Assembly (NCBI GenBank): GCA_002104895.1
Contig: MCFG01000038.1
Location: 124,001 to 188,000 of the forward strand
Origin: Anaeromyces robustus
Lineage: Eukaryota > Neocallimastigomycota > Neocallimastigomycetes > Neocallimastigales > Neocallimastigaceae
Reading direction: 5' to 3'
Length of the DNA stretch: 64,000 nucleotides
Each line of letters opens with the position of its first letter. Position 1 is the first letter of the stretch. Positions 36,080 to 53,500 of the stretch are shown here, piece after piece. A model generated the notes under the pieces. The model searched no databases. It was not told where the DNA came from and worked only from the letters and a program-made list of their open reading frames with translations. A program made the position numbers and the translations under genes.

Positions 36080-37062
36080 TTTTATTTAAATTATTTATAA
36101 ATATAAAAATGAAAAAAAAAATTAAAAAAATAAATATATTATTCCTACTGATTATTTTTTTTTTTTTATAATATAATTGTTTATTATATAAATTATTATA
36201 TTGAATTATATATTATAAATGTATTAACATATTAAGATCAACCAATAATATATATTTAAATAAATTATATATAAAAATATAATAAATATTTAAAATATAT
36301 AAAATATATAAAATATTATTGGCTTATTTTCTTAAGCCACATATTTTCATAGATTTATGCACACTTTACATAAATTTTCTATACGTAGAATAATACATCA
36401 ATTTTTATAATGTAGTAAATATTTTTATATATATTTAAATATAATAAAATGAAAATTTTATATGAAAAATTTTATCAATCATTTTTAAAAATATAATTCT
36501 TAAAAGTAAATATCACGATAATAAATCATATTTATTAGTATAATAATTTAAAAATAAATATTCATGACAAATAATATAAATATATAATAGATAAAAATAT
36601 ATAATAGATGTTTTTTTCAAACTATAAAAAATAATAATAAAATATAGCTTTTTCCATTTATTTATATGTTATATAATAATTCTAATATAAAAAATTTTTA
36701 TTTATTATTTGTTTCCAAATAATATTTTATTAAAACTTCCTTTTATGGTAATTTATTATTGAACATATGGATTAAACATTTTTATAATTATTTGGTAAAA
36801 GTCATATTATTATGATTTGAAAAAATATTGTAAATTTATAATAAATTTTCATATTATAAATTAAAATTTTTTATTATAAAATTTTATACTTTTTCGGAAT
36901 TGAATTATTATAATTATTAATGTTTACATGGTTATTATATTAATAAATATACTTTTATAAATAAAAAATTATATTTTTAAAAAAAAAAAAAATAAAAATT
37001 ACTGCGTAAACTTAATTTTTTTTTTAACTATTGTGAATTGTAGATAAAATAATATAAATAAA
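36080..37062. other. Divergent promoter region, eIF3k and TMEM237-like
   Basis: AT-rich, about 980 bp. Two near-identical short blocks (ATAAAAATATATAATAGAT) sit at about 36580-36610. No gene was recognised. Confidence 0.45.
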
Positions 37063-39583
<2,521 letters not shown>

Positions 39584-39955
39584 AGTAAAATACAATGCAT
39601 ATAATACAGTATAATACAATAAAATAAAAATAAATATGAATAAAAATAAAAATAAAAATAAAAATAATATTATAAAAACCAATATATTATATTATTGATT
39701 TAAAATCATAATATATATATAATATAACCCATTAATGAGTAATCTAATTTACATAAATAATATATAAAAATAATAAAATAAAATATTATTAAATTGTTTA
39801 AAAAATATTTAGGTATTATTTATTATAATTTTTATTTATATTTATTATGATTATTAATTATATATAAGTAAATATTTTATACTGTAGTTTTATTGTTACT
39901 TATTTACATTGATTATTATTACTATTAAATAATAAATTTTTATTAAAATATTGGT
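39584..39955. other. Convergent 3' flanks, TMEM237-like and SPAG17
   Basis: AT-rich with AAAAAT repeats at about 39620-39665. Nothing else was recognised. Confidence 0.5.
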
Positions 39956-42900
39956 TTAATTTTCTTTATAATTATCATATTCTTTTGTTGGCAAAACAGT
40001 GGCTGATATAGGTATTTTAATAATTTCATTTTCAGTAACTATCTGACCAACATCTTCTATATAAAGTTGTTCGTTTGTTTCAGGTGTATTTATTTCCACA
40101 ATAATTTTTATTTGTAAACCAGGAGAAATTGGTCCGACTTTATATTTAATATTTATATATTTAGAATTTGGTTGAATAATTTTAAAACGAACAATATCAT
40201 TTGATCTATTCATTACATTTATTTTCATTGCATATTTTACATTTTCTTTTATTATTCCAAATTCGCATGATTTTGGATCAATATTTAATAAATATTTAAA
40301 CTTTTCTCGGTATATTTTTTCTAATTTTTCAATATTTACTGTAGTTGAATTTAGTGTAGCTTTAGCTATAAGTGTTTCTAATGATTTACTTTCGTTAACC
40401 GTTGATATAGTTTTAAGTTTTCTTTTTGTTCCAGCTTCTATTACCTGATATTTAAGGTTAGGTTTGACATTATACTTTTGTTTATTAATAGAAGATTTAC
40501 TTTCTGAATTTTCCAAAAGTTTTTCAGTTGATTTATTTTTAATTTTTTCTGTTGTTAACTCATCACTATCTTTATTTACTTGACTTTGTGTATTATTTTC
40601 ATTAATAACACTTTTTCTATTAGGTATTGATGATAAACTTAAATTCTCACAATCATTTTCTAATGAATCATTCTTTTTCTTTTTAATTGATATTGAAGAA
40701 TTAATATTAGATAATTTTAATATATTTGTGACTTTTCTTTCTTTTTTCTTTATATTTTTTTTATTATTATTTGGTTTTTTATAGTTATCTTTAGAAATTA
40801 TTGATGAATCTATGGTATCAAAGTATTTTGGGAAAATTGAACTTTCTTTAACACTGTTTTTAATTTCTTCATCAATCTTTAGTATTCCTGTAACTGGTCC
40901 AGATGAAGGTCTTTTTCTTTCAATATCTTTCAAAATTTTGTATCGTTTTTTATGATTATCACTAACTTCATTGGAATTTTCTTCAATATTAGTATTATTA
41001 ATAGTACCATTTTTATTAATTTCATTATTACTCGATCTCATGCTATTTCTTAATAGTAATTCAGAATATTTTTCAAGAATTGCATTTTCCGTTTCTTCTT
41101 TATTTGAACCATATATAAATGTATTCTTTTTATCTTTTTCTTCATTTTCATTTTTGGATTTAACATTTTTGTAAATATCACATAAAACATTATCATGGTC
41201 TTCAATGAAAGTATTATGCATTTCTAACCAATTATTGTAGTATAAAAGTTCATCTAATATTTGTTGCCTATCAGTTATAGATAATTTTGGGTATCTAATT
41301 AATTGTTTATAAATAATTATTTTTGAATCTGCAACATTTAAACTTATATTATTGGTATCAAGTTTTTTTGTTACAGTAACGGATATACCATTTGATTCAT
41401 CAGTTAATGACTCTTCAATAACATCTTTATCAATATTTATACTCATTTCATTAATTGTATGATATACATCTATATCTCTTAAGAATTCAACACCTGTTCC
41501 GTCTTCATAAATGAAAAATAATTTCGGAGCATTACCATTTGAAATCATTTTTTCACTAAATGACGTTTCCATTAAATCTTTTATTATTGATTTACTATCA
41601 TTTATTTCCTTCAATGAATATATATTATTATTATTTTTTGATATATTAAATAAGCCACATAAATCTTTTTTATTATTTATTTCATTGAATTCTTGTTGAT
41701 TATTTAAATCACTATAGTTAATTAATTTATTCATTGCTAATTTTTTATAATTATTGTTAATAAATTTAGCATCTGTTTTTTCTTCTTTTTTTTCTTTATT
41801 AATATTTTCTTTTGATATATCATGCAACGACTTATTACTTTTTATATCATTGTCATTTCTTATATTATTGTTACTTTTATTGACTCCTAGATCTAATTTT
41901 TCATTACTTATATCTGTTTTTGATAATTTCGTATTATCTTCAATTTTACTGTTTATACTTTCATTACTAGAAAGATTATCTTTTTTAGTAGGATATAATT
42001 CTGGATTAATTCTGTTTTGAATAATATTATATGTTTTACCATTTATATCATTAATTATCAGTTCTTCATTTTTAATATCTATATTATACCTAGAACAATT
42101 ATTTGAAGTGAGATTTGAATCATTATTGAAATATGGTATAAAGCACACTTTACCATCCATATATATATCTATACATGAACCAAATTTCAAAATCCTAATT
42201 TTATTACACCTTAACAAGTTTTCATCATTCATTGACATATATTGAATGATTTCACATGTTTTATAAACTGTATGAATCTCTGTTCCACCATATAAATGTA
42301 TAGTCTTTGGAAATCCATTAGATTCACATGTATATTCAATAAACTTATTATTAACAATTTCGTTCATTTTAAATTCTTCATCATAATTGTTAATACTCAA
42401 TTGATGTTTATTAAATTTATAAATATTAACCAATGAATCAAAACTAGATAATTTTGGAGGGGCATTTATATTATTGTTAATTGAAGTGTTCTCATTTTGT
42501 TCATTAGTTTTATTATTATCTTCATTTTTATGATTAATATATGATGATATTTTGATTCCACTTGGAAAATCAACAATTCTATTCAATCCATTAATATATC
42601 TTACAACAACCATATCACTTCGAATATGCTTTGTTTCATTTGGAATTGGTAATCTTTCATAAAAAACTTCAAATGGTGGTAATTCTCTTACTTCATTTGA
42701 ACTATTAGTTTGTATACATTTACCTTGTTCATTAATTGTTGTCCAATTACCATTGTTATCATAATATGTTATATTACCATTTGGATAATATACTTCATAG
42801 TTATTAGCCGATTTTACTTTTAATACTTTTCCTCCTGGAATAATAATTCTATACAATTCAATTTTATCTGATACTTGATATTTTAAGTTACATTTATTAT

Positions 42901-45900
42901 AGGAGGTTAATTTTTGTTTTATCTTTCCGTCTTCATAATATTGAGATAAAACACCTTCAGGGGTATAGAACTGTATATTTGGCTTACCATTCTTCGATAT
43001 TTTGAATGAAAAAGTTGATTCATCATTATAATTTACGTAAAAATAATTTAAATATTTATCATTTTTATTTACTCCGTATGAAATTGACCCAATTGGTGTA
43101 AATATATTATAATATATCTTTGGCACAGATTCATATACTAATGAATTAATAGTTTTAATTCGTACAATATTGCCATCACATGGATATACATATAAATTTC
43201 TATCATTATATAAAACTATATCATTATTTGTACTATATACATAATTTGCTGGTATTTTTTCATTTTCAACTACTAATAACTCTTCTACTTGTTCAACTTC
43301 TTCACTTTTCGATGGTTTTTTAGCATTTAGGGCGGTGTTACCTTTTTTCTTGTCTGTTTTTTCCTTTTCATTTTTTTTACCTGATTGATTTTTATTTTTT
43401 TCAGGTGTTGCTTTTTCTTTTTCCTTTTCCTTTTCTTTCTCTTTTTCATTCGTCTTTTTTCCTTTTTTTTTTGATGCACTATTTTTTTTATTATCTAGTT
43501 GTTCATCAACTAATTTTTTTTCAGGAGAATCTTCATTTTTTTTTTTAGGTACATACTTAAATTCTGGACATTCAAGAAATTCTTTTTTATTATCATAATA
43601 TTGATAGAATAATCCAAAATTAACTTTATTTTTAACTTGCGACTTTTCATAAGTTTCTGCTATTAAACATCCGATTGGACCTGGACTTTTCATAATTAAT
43701 AATGTTCCATTCTCAAAATTTGATAAACTATAAATCATTTCTGGATATATTAATTTATATTTTTCAATAATTTGAATCATAGTCTCTTTATCATGTTTTT
43801 CTATCCAACAATATTCATCAAATACAGTTGATTTGGTATCATTCGTAATATCATTTCTCTCCATATTCATTAAACTTTCAAATTCATATTGTATTAAAGC
43901 TTTTTTTAACATTGCTTCTGGTATATTTGTATTATTATATAATTCTGTTTTTCTTAAAAGTATTTCCCTATTTTTTGAATTGCATGGGCATCGAACATCT
44001 GAATGGAATTGATCATTATTTAATATTCCAGGATAATGAATATTCATATCATTAAAAATATATTTTAATGATTTATTTATTGTTAAGAACTTCAAAAAAG
44101 TATCATAAACTTCATTAATATCAATACCTATAATATTTAATTTTTCATATAATAATTTATTGTTCATATATTGATTATCTTTTGGAACAATTCTATATTT
44201 ATTATAATTGACGCTTTTTTCTTTATTAATGTTTATAGTATCTTCATTATGTTCATTTTCTGATTTTTTTTCAATAAATTCTTCATTATTTATTAATGAA
44301 ATATTAGATATTATATCATTGAAATAACAATCGAAAGAAGAATAACCCATGAATTCTTTATTTTCATTATTTAAATTAACTTTTTTTTGGATATTTAATA
44401 TTGACAAATTTTCTAGTGCATTTATACTTACTGTTGATGAATTCTGTTGGATTTTCAATTGATTGTCATTTAACTGTTTATCTTTATTATTTTTTGTTTC
44501 TTTTGATTCTTTAGAATCTTTCGTATCTTTCGTGTCCTTTGTTTCTTTTGTTTCCTTTGCTTCTTCTTGCTTATCTGCATCTTTACTCCAAGGTAAATTT
44601 AGAATTTTAAAATATGGATAATTGTTTTCAACTTTTTCAATATTTATATTAGGATCGTTAATACTCATAGTTTTAAGAGCATAATTTATTAGAATTTCCA
44701 ACCAAATTTCTATAGACACCGATGGTTCTATATATGATGCAACTTCTGATAAGTATTTATAGTATTTCATATTATTTTCATTTTCACATGTTGGTATATT
44801 AATTACTAAAGTATTATCATAAAATGTATTGTATATATTTTTTTTCTCTAATACTTCATATATTTTAAATGCAACTTGATCAAAAATTATATCAGGCTCA
44901 TCTTTCTGTTTGAAAGGAATGTCACACCATACAATATCTTTCCATATGGAATTTGAACTATTTGATGCGGTCATCATTTTATATCTAATTATTATTGGAT
45001 TAAGTGTTTTTTTCCATGTTACAGTAGATATTCTTATATCTAAACTTTGTTCTTTCTTCAATTCATTTTCTTTATTTTCACTTTCTTCTTCTACAACTGG
45101 ATTTTTATTTTGATCAAATTTTGTTGAATAATTACTTTTCTCATCTATATTCATATATGAGGATAGTGATGATTGGTCATCCAATGACAATTTTGAAAAT
45201 TTACTTCTATTTGTTGTACTTTGACTATCTAATAAATCTAATGGGTTTTCTTCCTTTTTGGAAATATCAATTTCGGATTTTGATTGATGTATTTCTGGTG
45301 GAATAGATACAAATTCTTTTGGAATTTCTTCTATTCTAATTAATGCATCAACATGTATATCAATATTTGAAAGGTAATCAAAAAGTTGTGGATTTGTAAA
45401 TCCATATAATAAATAATAGATTTCAGGTCCTCCCTCAGGTTCATCGTTAACTGCTACTGGAATAGGATCAACGTTAACAATTCTTTGTCTTAATTTTGTT
45501 CTTCTTTTATTTTGATTTTTATCACCATTTGGATCAGAGGATTGTGATGATTCTTTATCCTGTTTTTTATCTTGTGCACCATTTTTTCCATTTTGATTTT
45601 TTTTTCCTTTTTCTTTATCCTTTTTTTTACCATCATCCTGAGTTTGGTTTTGACCCTGTTGTAATAAACCTGGTGGTTGTAAATTATTTATTTGTTCCTC
45701 TTCAGCTGCCTTTTTTGCTAATGCTTCCTTTTCTGCAATTCTTGCTTCAATATCCGACATTTTAAGTTGAACAAACATTACTTTCAAAAATTTTGATAAA
45801 TAATCCATCTTTTTTTTTAGTAAATCTTCTAATTGTGCCTCGTTAGAAGAGCTTTGATCCTGTGAAGGTGTTTGAACGTTACTGATAGTAACTGTTGATT

Positions 45901-46485
45901 CTTCATTTTTAACTTCTGATGGTTCGGTATTTGATATTGGAGTTTCTTCTGTTGATGGAGTATGCATTTGTTGAGATGAAGCTACTGAAGTATTTAATTT
46001 ATCTATTTTTTCTATTATTTGCTTGTATTCCATACATTCTTCATAATTCTTTGTATTTTCATTTACCCAATCATTAATATCTTGATATGTAACTAAATGA
46101 AATTTTTTTCTTCTTCCTTTTGTTACTGATTCACTTAATGCCTTAATAACTTTTGAATCTTCAATTTTTAATATTGGATCACTATATTGGTATACTTTAT
46201 TTTTATCATTTAATATTGAATATTGGTCATAGACATTACTATCCTCATCATCAATATCTAAAATATCTAATTTTTTCTTGAAATCATCGACATCTTCTTC
46301 TGTTGTTTCATCTGAAAATATTACACTAACAAATGTTTTCCATGAATCCTCATATAGATTTGTATTAAGTATTTCAAGTAATGAACCTTGATTTGGTTTT
46401 CCAACAGGTGTTTTGGTTTTTTTATTGCTTCCTCCACCATTCTTCTTTGATGGAGGAGCTGCTTTTTTTGGTGGAATTTTGACTA
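39956..46485 (-). CDS. SPAG17: SPAG17/PF6, central-pair C1a projection protein
   Basis: One very long exon, open from the acceptor at 46485 to the stop at 39956 (about 2175 codons). Coding clearly extends upstream of the internal ATG at 46033 (GRRKKFHLVTYQDINDWVNE matches human RKLFSMVSWQDILQQINE). A tentative first exon at 46853-46835 (MYTYTL) fits the frame. Other matches: GPEIYYLLYGFTNPQLFDYLSNI, LFFIYEDGTGVEFLRDIDV (human FFVMYADGSGMELLRDSDI), several FPDG/YPNG-type strand repeats, and a C-terminal ASH/PapD-like beta domain (about 40000-40320). SPAG17/PF6 builds the C1a projection of the axonemal central pair and is needed for flagellar beating. Lys/Glu low-complexity segments separate the domains. 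Confidence 0.92.
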
Positions 46486-47202
46486 CTTAAAATAAAAAAA
46501 AAAAAAATGAAAGAGAAAAAAGTAGAAAATAAAAAAAATCTAATAATTTTTATTTATATTATTTCATAAGATATAGATTTCATTAACAATATTAAATATA
46601 TTAAATACTTTTTATTGAATTGTTGATAAGATAATAAAATTCTCTAAATATTTTATGTTGAAAAGTATCTTTTTTTAATAAGCTATATATAACCAAAACA
46701 GTATTAATATTTCAATAATTACACAAATCGGAGATGAAAAAGAAATAAAAAATTTTTATAATAAATAAAATAATTTTATAACAATAAAAATAATTATTTT
46801 GAAATCAAAATTTAATTAAAACATTTTAATTTACATAATGTATAAGTATACATTTTTTTAATACGTTTTGTATTTTATTGAAAATTTAATCAATATAAAA
46901 AATAAGAATATATATTTTTATCAAGATATATATAGAATAAATTAAATTCTAATTAATAATTTTTTGAGAAACTTTAAAATTTTTAAACATAATAATTAAT
47001 TCATTTCTTGAATTTCATAATTTTTCTTTTACATAAAATTTAATAATTCAATTTTATATAATATTATTTATGAAAAATTATTTATTTAAACTTTTTTTTT
47101 AGAAAAGATAAATATACAATATATATATACATAAAGACAAATAAATAAATATAATATATATAATAATATAGTATAGCATCGATGTTTTAGTTATAGGTGA
47201 TT
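46486..47202. other. Divergent promoter region, SPAG17 and MAP-kinase phosphatase
   Basis: AT-rich; it includes the probable first intron and tiny first exon of SPAG17 (46853-46835). A CATCGATG hexamer-palindrome (47178-47185) lies just before the phosphatase start. Confidence 0.45.
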
Positions 47203-49852
47203 ATGGAACAATTTAAACTTTTTTCAAAAAAAACAATATTGAAATCATCACATTCATTAGATGAAATAATACTCAAGAAAGATCACATTAAGAAAAATAA
47301 ACCAAAAAATTCTACCATTACTTCAAGTAAAGAGTCTCTTTCTAATAAAGAAGAACCACCGAATGATTTACAGTATAATATAATTGCAACTTCCATTGTT
47401 AATGATATTGATGGATTGTCAAATTCAGATAGTGATAGTGATTCTGAGGATGAAAAGGATCCAAATAATCAAAAAAAATTAGATGAAAAACAAAATTCTG
47501 AACCAAATTTAAATAACAATAATTCAAATAAAGGTATAATTACTGATAAAAAAAATATAATTGAAAATAATCAAAAAAAAGATGAATATATAACAATAAG
47601 TCCTGAACTAAATAGTAATGAAATTGCAATAAAAAGCTATATAACGGGTAATGATTCTCCAAATAATATATCTCCAAAAAACGTATCATTTAATACACAT
47701 TATAAAAACAGTTCAGAGTGTAGTAATAATGGGAAAGGATTTGGTGGTAATGGTGATAATAATCGTTTTATGGAAGATGAGAATAATTATAAAGAAGATA
47801 ATAATGATACAGACAAAAAGAAAGATAAAGAAAATCAAGTTAATATAGAAGAAATTTCTGCCGAAGAATTTTTTGAATATTTGAATTATTCTAATATTTC
47901 TAAAATTAATGAAAATATTTCAAATTCGAATGATAAAAAAGATATTATATATAATTTATTAATATTTGATTTTAGAGTTTTTTGTGATTTTAAAAATGAA
48001 TACATTTCAAAATCAATTAATGTTAATATACCTACACTTATATTAAATAGATCTATGAAACATCATTATACAAATTCTTTTAATATTCAAAATTTTGTTT
48101 CTCTTGATGATAAAAAAGAAATACAAAAATGGTTAATGGATAATTATAAAACTACGCATAACAAAAGTTATAAATTAAATACAAAACCATTAATCATTTT
48201 ATATGATGATCAAAATATTATGGATATTGATATATGTTGTTCACCTGTTAAAACAGTTATGAAATTTTTAGAAGTTCAACATATTATTGCATTGAATGAA
48301 GTAAAATATTCATTATCATTGTCAAATGACCAAAGCAGTAGTTCCGATAATTCACAATCAATTTCTAATCAAGAAAATGAATTAAACGATTATTTGTTAG
48401 ATAAAGAGCTTAATATTGCATGGGTTACGGGTGGATACGATGCAATTTGTAGTCATTCAGAAAGTTCACATTATATTATAAATAATGAATCAAAGGAAAT
48501 TGATATATATAAAACAGAAAATATTAATAATAGAATTGATGACGATTATTGTGCTACTCCATTGAAAACAAAACCAACAATAAAAATTGGTATCAATAAT
48601 AGAAATGATATGGAATGCTCAACGCCAGTTGATACGAAACCTATTACTTTTAATAATTCAGTAATTAAAGATAATAATTATGAAAATAACAGACCAAATC
48701 TTGCTTTAAATCTATTAAATAAAAAAAATAAACCAGGAAAACAAAAATTGTCATTAAATATTAACTGTGCTATTAATAATTGTTCCGATGAATGTAAAAC
48801 ACCATTAAGTGCTATTCCAAATAATAAAGAAAGCAATATAAATAGTCCACAATGTTCAGTACAAAGATCATTATCAAAAAAAATAAATAATCCAAATATA
48901 TCAATGATTCAATCAGAAGATGATGATTTATATCCAAAAAATCAAAGAAGAAAAAAATCTACTTTGTTAATATCTATTAATAAACTCGAGAAAAAAACAG
49001 ACCAGCCAGTACCTCAAATACAGCCAAATGGAATGCTAGGTGTTTCAAATTATTCAAAAAATTTATATAAAGCAAATACTTCAGAAGGATGCGAAGCTTC
49101 TAATCCACATAAAATATTATATAATAAAAGCATTCTTCAATCCAATAGATTCTCTCCATCTAGTGATTTACCATTAAATATTTCACCAACTACATCTACA
49201 ATAATTCCACATTATACAAAAGTATTACCATATTTGTATATTGGTACTGAAACTATTCCAGCATCTGAAGATGCAGTAATAAGACTTAAAAAATTAAAAG
49301 TAACACATGTATTAAATGTTGCAATGGAATGTAATGTTGGTGTGACATTTCCAGAAGATCAAATAGTTTATAAAAAAATTGATTTGGCTGATAATTTAGC
49401 CGAAAATATAGCTAAATATTTATGGGAATCATGCGAATGGATAGGTATAAATGTTATATTAAATTTAAATAATATAAATATATATATATATATATATATA
49501 TTTTTAAATATTATTCATTATTAATAATTATTTATTATTGATACTAGAAAATGAAAGAAAGAAAAACAGCAATGCTGTTTTCTATATACATTGTAAAGCA
49601 GGTAAATCAAGATCAGCAACAGTAGTAATAGCTTATCTTATGAAAGTTGAACATTGGTCTCTTAATAAAGCTTATTCCTATCTAAAAGATTTAAGACCCA
49701 ATATTTCACCAAATCTTGGTTTTATGTCTGCATTACTTGAAATGGAAGCAGAAATTAAGAAACAAGAAGAACTTAAAGCAGACGAAAATAAAAACTCTAA
49801 TTTGAATATTAATAAGAATAGTAATAATGCTACTAATGTACATTCAACATAA
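47203..49852 (+). CDS. MAP-kinase phosphatase (dual-specificity phosphatase with rhodanese-like domain)
   Basis: Two exons, 47203-49444 and 49548-49852, coding 848 residues; the first in-frame ATG is at 47203. Residues about 248-390 form a rhodanese/CH2-like domain (LLIFDFRVFCDF, SKSINVNIPTLILNRS, KPLIILYDDQ), as in animal MKPs that dock MAP kinases. Residues about 669-820 are the dual-specificity phosphatase domain: KVLPYLYIGTETIPAS, THVLNVAMECN, then HCKAGKSRSATVVIAYLM with the catalytic Cys near 763 and Arg near 769, and NISPNLGFMSALLEME. It would dephosphorylate Thr and Tyr of MAP kinases. Long Ser/Asn/Asp-rich linkers, including CATPLKTKP and CSTPVDTKP repeats with possible phosphosites, separate the domains. 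Confidence 0.9.
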
Positions 49853-50463
49853 TAATTATATAATTGTTACTATTGACATTAAATAGATATTTTTTTCATG
49901 CAAATAGAATAAAAATTTAATATTTTTTTTATATAAAGAAAATTATTTAATGAGTAGCTTTATAGACTATGGAAAATAAATAAATATATATATTATATAT
50001 AATTAAAATAATTTAATAATAATATTTTATTAAAAAAAATCTAAAATAAAAATAAATTAGTATACTATATTTTTTTTTAATAGATATTTCTTGTATATAA
50101 TTTATATTTTATTTTAATTATTAAAAAAATTTTTAAATTCTGGTTTTGTATCGAGATAATAATATTCAAACCTTAATTTTTATAAAATATCAATTTTAAA
50201 GTTTTCTTTTAAAATTCTAAATATATATATAATTCCTGGAAAAAATAAAAAAGATTAAAATGATTATCTATGAAAAAGAAAAAATTGTATTTTATGAAAT
50301 ACCAATATGAATATATATAATTAATATTGTTATATTAATATTTATCAAAAAAAAAAAAAAAAAAAAAAGAATATATATATATGGAGTTGTAATATATTAC
50401 TAAATAAAACGTAATAAAATACCAAAACTGTAAAAGTTTTTAAAACAATTTTTATCATTTTTA

Positions 50464-50514
<51 letters not shown>

Positions 50515-50585
50515 TATTATTATTATTATTATTATTTTATTTATTTCTATTTATTGTTATTATTATTTGAAGTTTTTTTATTATA
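49853..50585. other. Intergenic, phosphatase to formin
   Basis: AT-rich. An (ATT)n microsatellite at about 50464-50540 lies 50 bp upstream of the formin start codon. No gene was recognised. Confidence 0.5.
50464..50540. repeat. (ATT)n microsatellite upstream of the formin
   Basis: About 25 ATT units with one CTATT interruption, ending 45 bp before the ATG of the formin gene, so probably within its 5' untranslated region or core promoter. Confidence 0.9.
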
Positions 50586-53500
50586 ATGTTTAAAAAAATC
50601 CAAACATTACCAAGACATTTTAAAAATAATTTGTCAAATGCAAGTACACCCTCTCTAAATATTAATAATATACAAAATGATAATTCAAAATATTCTTCGT
50701 CAGAAAGATTGAATACTTCGGATAATAATAATTTTGAAATAAAAAAAAGTAATAAGATTATCGGAACAAGTACAGTAGGAAGAAGAACAATAATTGCAAG
50801 AAAATCAGTTGCAAATTATTATGATAAGCACAATGGAAGTGTGATATCACTAGATGGAAGTCAGAATGGATTATTTTCTGACAGTATTAAAAATAACAAA
50901 GAAAAAAGTAATAGAGCAAGTATACTTAATATGAATTTTAATAATGATTCTGATACATCTGTAATAAAAAATGATGATTTTAATGATAACAGTAATAATA
51001 ATATCAGTGTAAACGATTATCAAACATTAAAGACACCTTTAGTAAAAGTTAAGCATTCAAGAGCAAAGAGTTTAAAAAATATAATAAGTGGATCTGGAAT
51101 TAAATATAGCCAAACTACAGAATCATTAAGTGTTTATGGAAGTAATAATAATCTTAGTAATAATTATAATAATAATAGTACTAATAATCAAAAAGATGAT
51201 ATGATGGGATATTCTGATAGTAAATCAAATATCAAAAAAAGATATGATAGCTTTTTTTTAACATCTGAACAGCCAGATGAAAGCACTATTAATAATTTAT
51301 TTGAAAGAATTATGGTATATTCATTTATTAAAACATCTAGAATTTCTTCATAAAATAGTAATTGTAATTGTTATTATTAATATAATCATTTTTTATAAAT
51401 ATATATCAAAGGATGAAACTGGCATTGATGAAGTAAAGAGAAATTATTTACGAGAACAACCAACACAAATTAAATGGAATATGATCAAAGCAAAATACAT
51501 TAAAGAAATGAATGAAGTAATATTATGTTATATATATATATATATAGAAATAATTTTATTATAGGTAAATAACATAAAAGTATTAATAAAATATGGTATT
51601 ACTTATTTTCAATAATAATTTTAATTGTTAAATATGATAACAGTCTCAGAACTTTCGAAAACAAACAAATCATGTTGACAAAAATGATAAATCATCACCA
51701 GAATATTTTATAAAATATTTAAGTGAATTTTTAAATATTAAAGCAAATAAATCAGCACCCTCTAGAATTATGAACTGGGGGTCAACATCATCTGGAAAAT
51801 TGTATAATGTTCTTCAATCATTAAGAGTTAGCATAAAAAATCAAACAAAAGGGTATATGTTAAATCCAATAATATTGTAATGCTATTTATTTATTTTGTT
51901 ATATGAAAATATTAAATAAAATATTTTATAATAATATAGATGGGTCCATGATTTTGTTAATAATGGTGGATTACAAATTTTGATTGAAATATTAAATAAA
52001 TTTCATAATAAATCAAACAGGTAACTATCATTTTAAAAATTATTGTATATAGTTTATTAAAGTTTTAATTAATTATATACTTTAAAATAAAGAAAAGAAA
52101 AAGATTTAAATAGTGAAGCTGAGATAATTAAATGTATAAAATTTATTTTAAATGATAAGGTATGTTATGAAAAAATATTACATATCATTTTTTTTTATAA
52201 ATACATAAATATATATTAATATAAATATTTAATATATAAAAATTTTTTTATTATTATTATATAAAAAATTTATTACATATCTATAAATATTATTAAATAT
52301 AAATTTGATAAGGATGAATTTAATAAAGTTTCGAATAATTACAATTTATTTTTAACTTTATGTCAATCACTGGATTCATCATTATTAATAACAAGAATAC
52401 TTATTATTCAAATTTTGACATGTATGTGTATATTCGAATATCCTGTTGGATGTAATTTAATTATGGAGACTTTAACAAAATTCGAAAGTATAAAACAAAG
52501 AAGAGAAAATCCTAAAATATTTAATACAATTATTGAGAATGCAATAGAAGTTGTTGAGAGTAGAGGTGCATTCGGAAGTTCTGTCGGAGCAAAAAAAATA
52601 AATCAAATAGAAGATTATTCTAATAGTTCAGATTCATCAGCAATGGACTATGTTGTATGTATTGATATAAAACCGTAATAAATGTTTTCATAAAATATAA
52701 AAGCTAATACTTCTTAATATATATTTTTAGTTATATGTATTTATTTTCTTTAATACTATTCTTGACCAAATTAATAGTTTAGACGTAAGAATTCATATAA
52801 GAAATCAAATGATGTCTTGTGGAATGACAGGTGTCATTAAAGTATTGTCTACATTTTCAATTAAATTAGATGATATAAAATTTAAAAATTATATAAATCT
52901 AAATTAAATTAACATAAAAATATAAATTATAAATATGAAAAAAAAATAAATGTAATATATAATATAGAAATTACATACATTTGCACCACAAGAATTTCCA
53001 GAAATAATGGATCAGTTGATTAATTTTGAAAGACAAGCTGGAATGGATAATGAAGAATATATTATAATATATAAAAATATTATAGATAAATCAAAGGAAA
53101 ATAATATATCAAAAGATGAAGATTATGATAATCAATTGTTAGATAATTCTATTAAAAAAAAGAAAAAAGATGAATTAGAATTTATTAATTCTGAAATAAT
53201 GAGAGATCCTGTTGCTTTGATTAACATTATAAAGGAATCATTTAATGAGAATACATTAGGATATGAATGCATTTTAAGTATATTACAACATTTGGCCTTG
53301 CCAATCAAACTTATTGATGAAGAAAAAAAGATGCAATATTTTGATTTAATTGATACTATTATTTCTCATATTGTGCTTAATAATAAAGGATTATATAAAA
53401 CAGATTTTTTTGATAATTATAAATTTTCAATGGAAGATATATTAAATAATTATCCTATTAATAATAAATATAATACTAATAGTGCTGACAATTCTAAATG

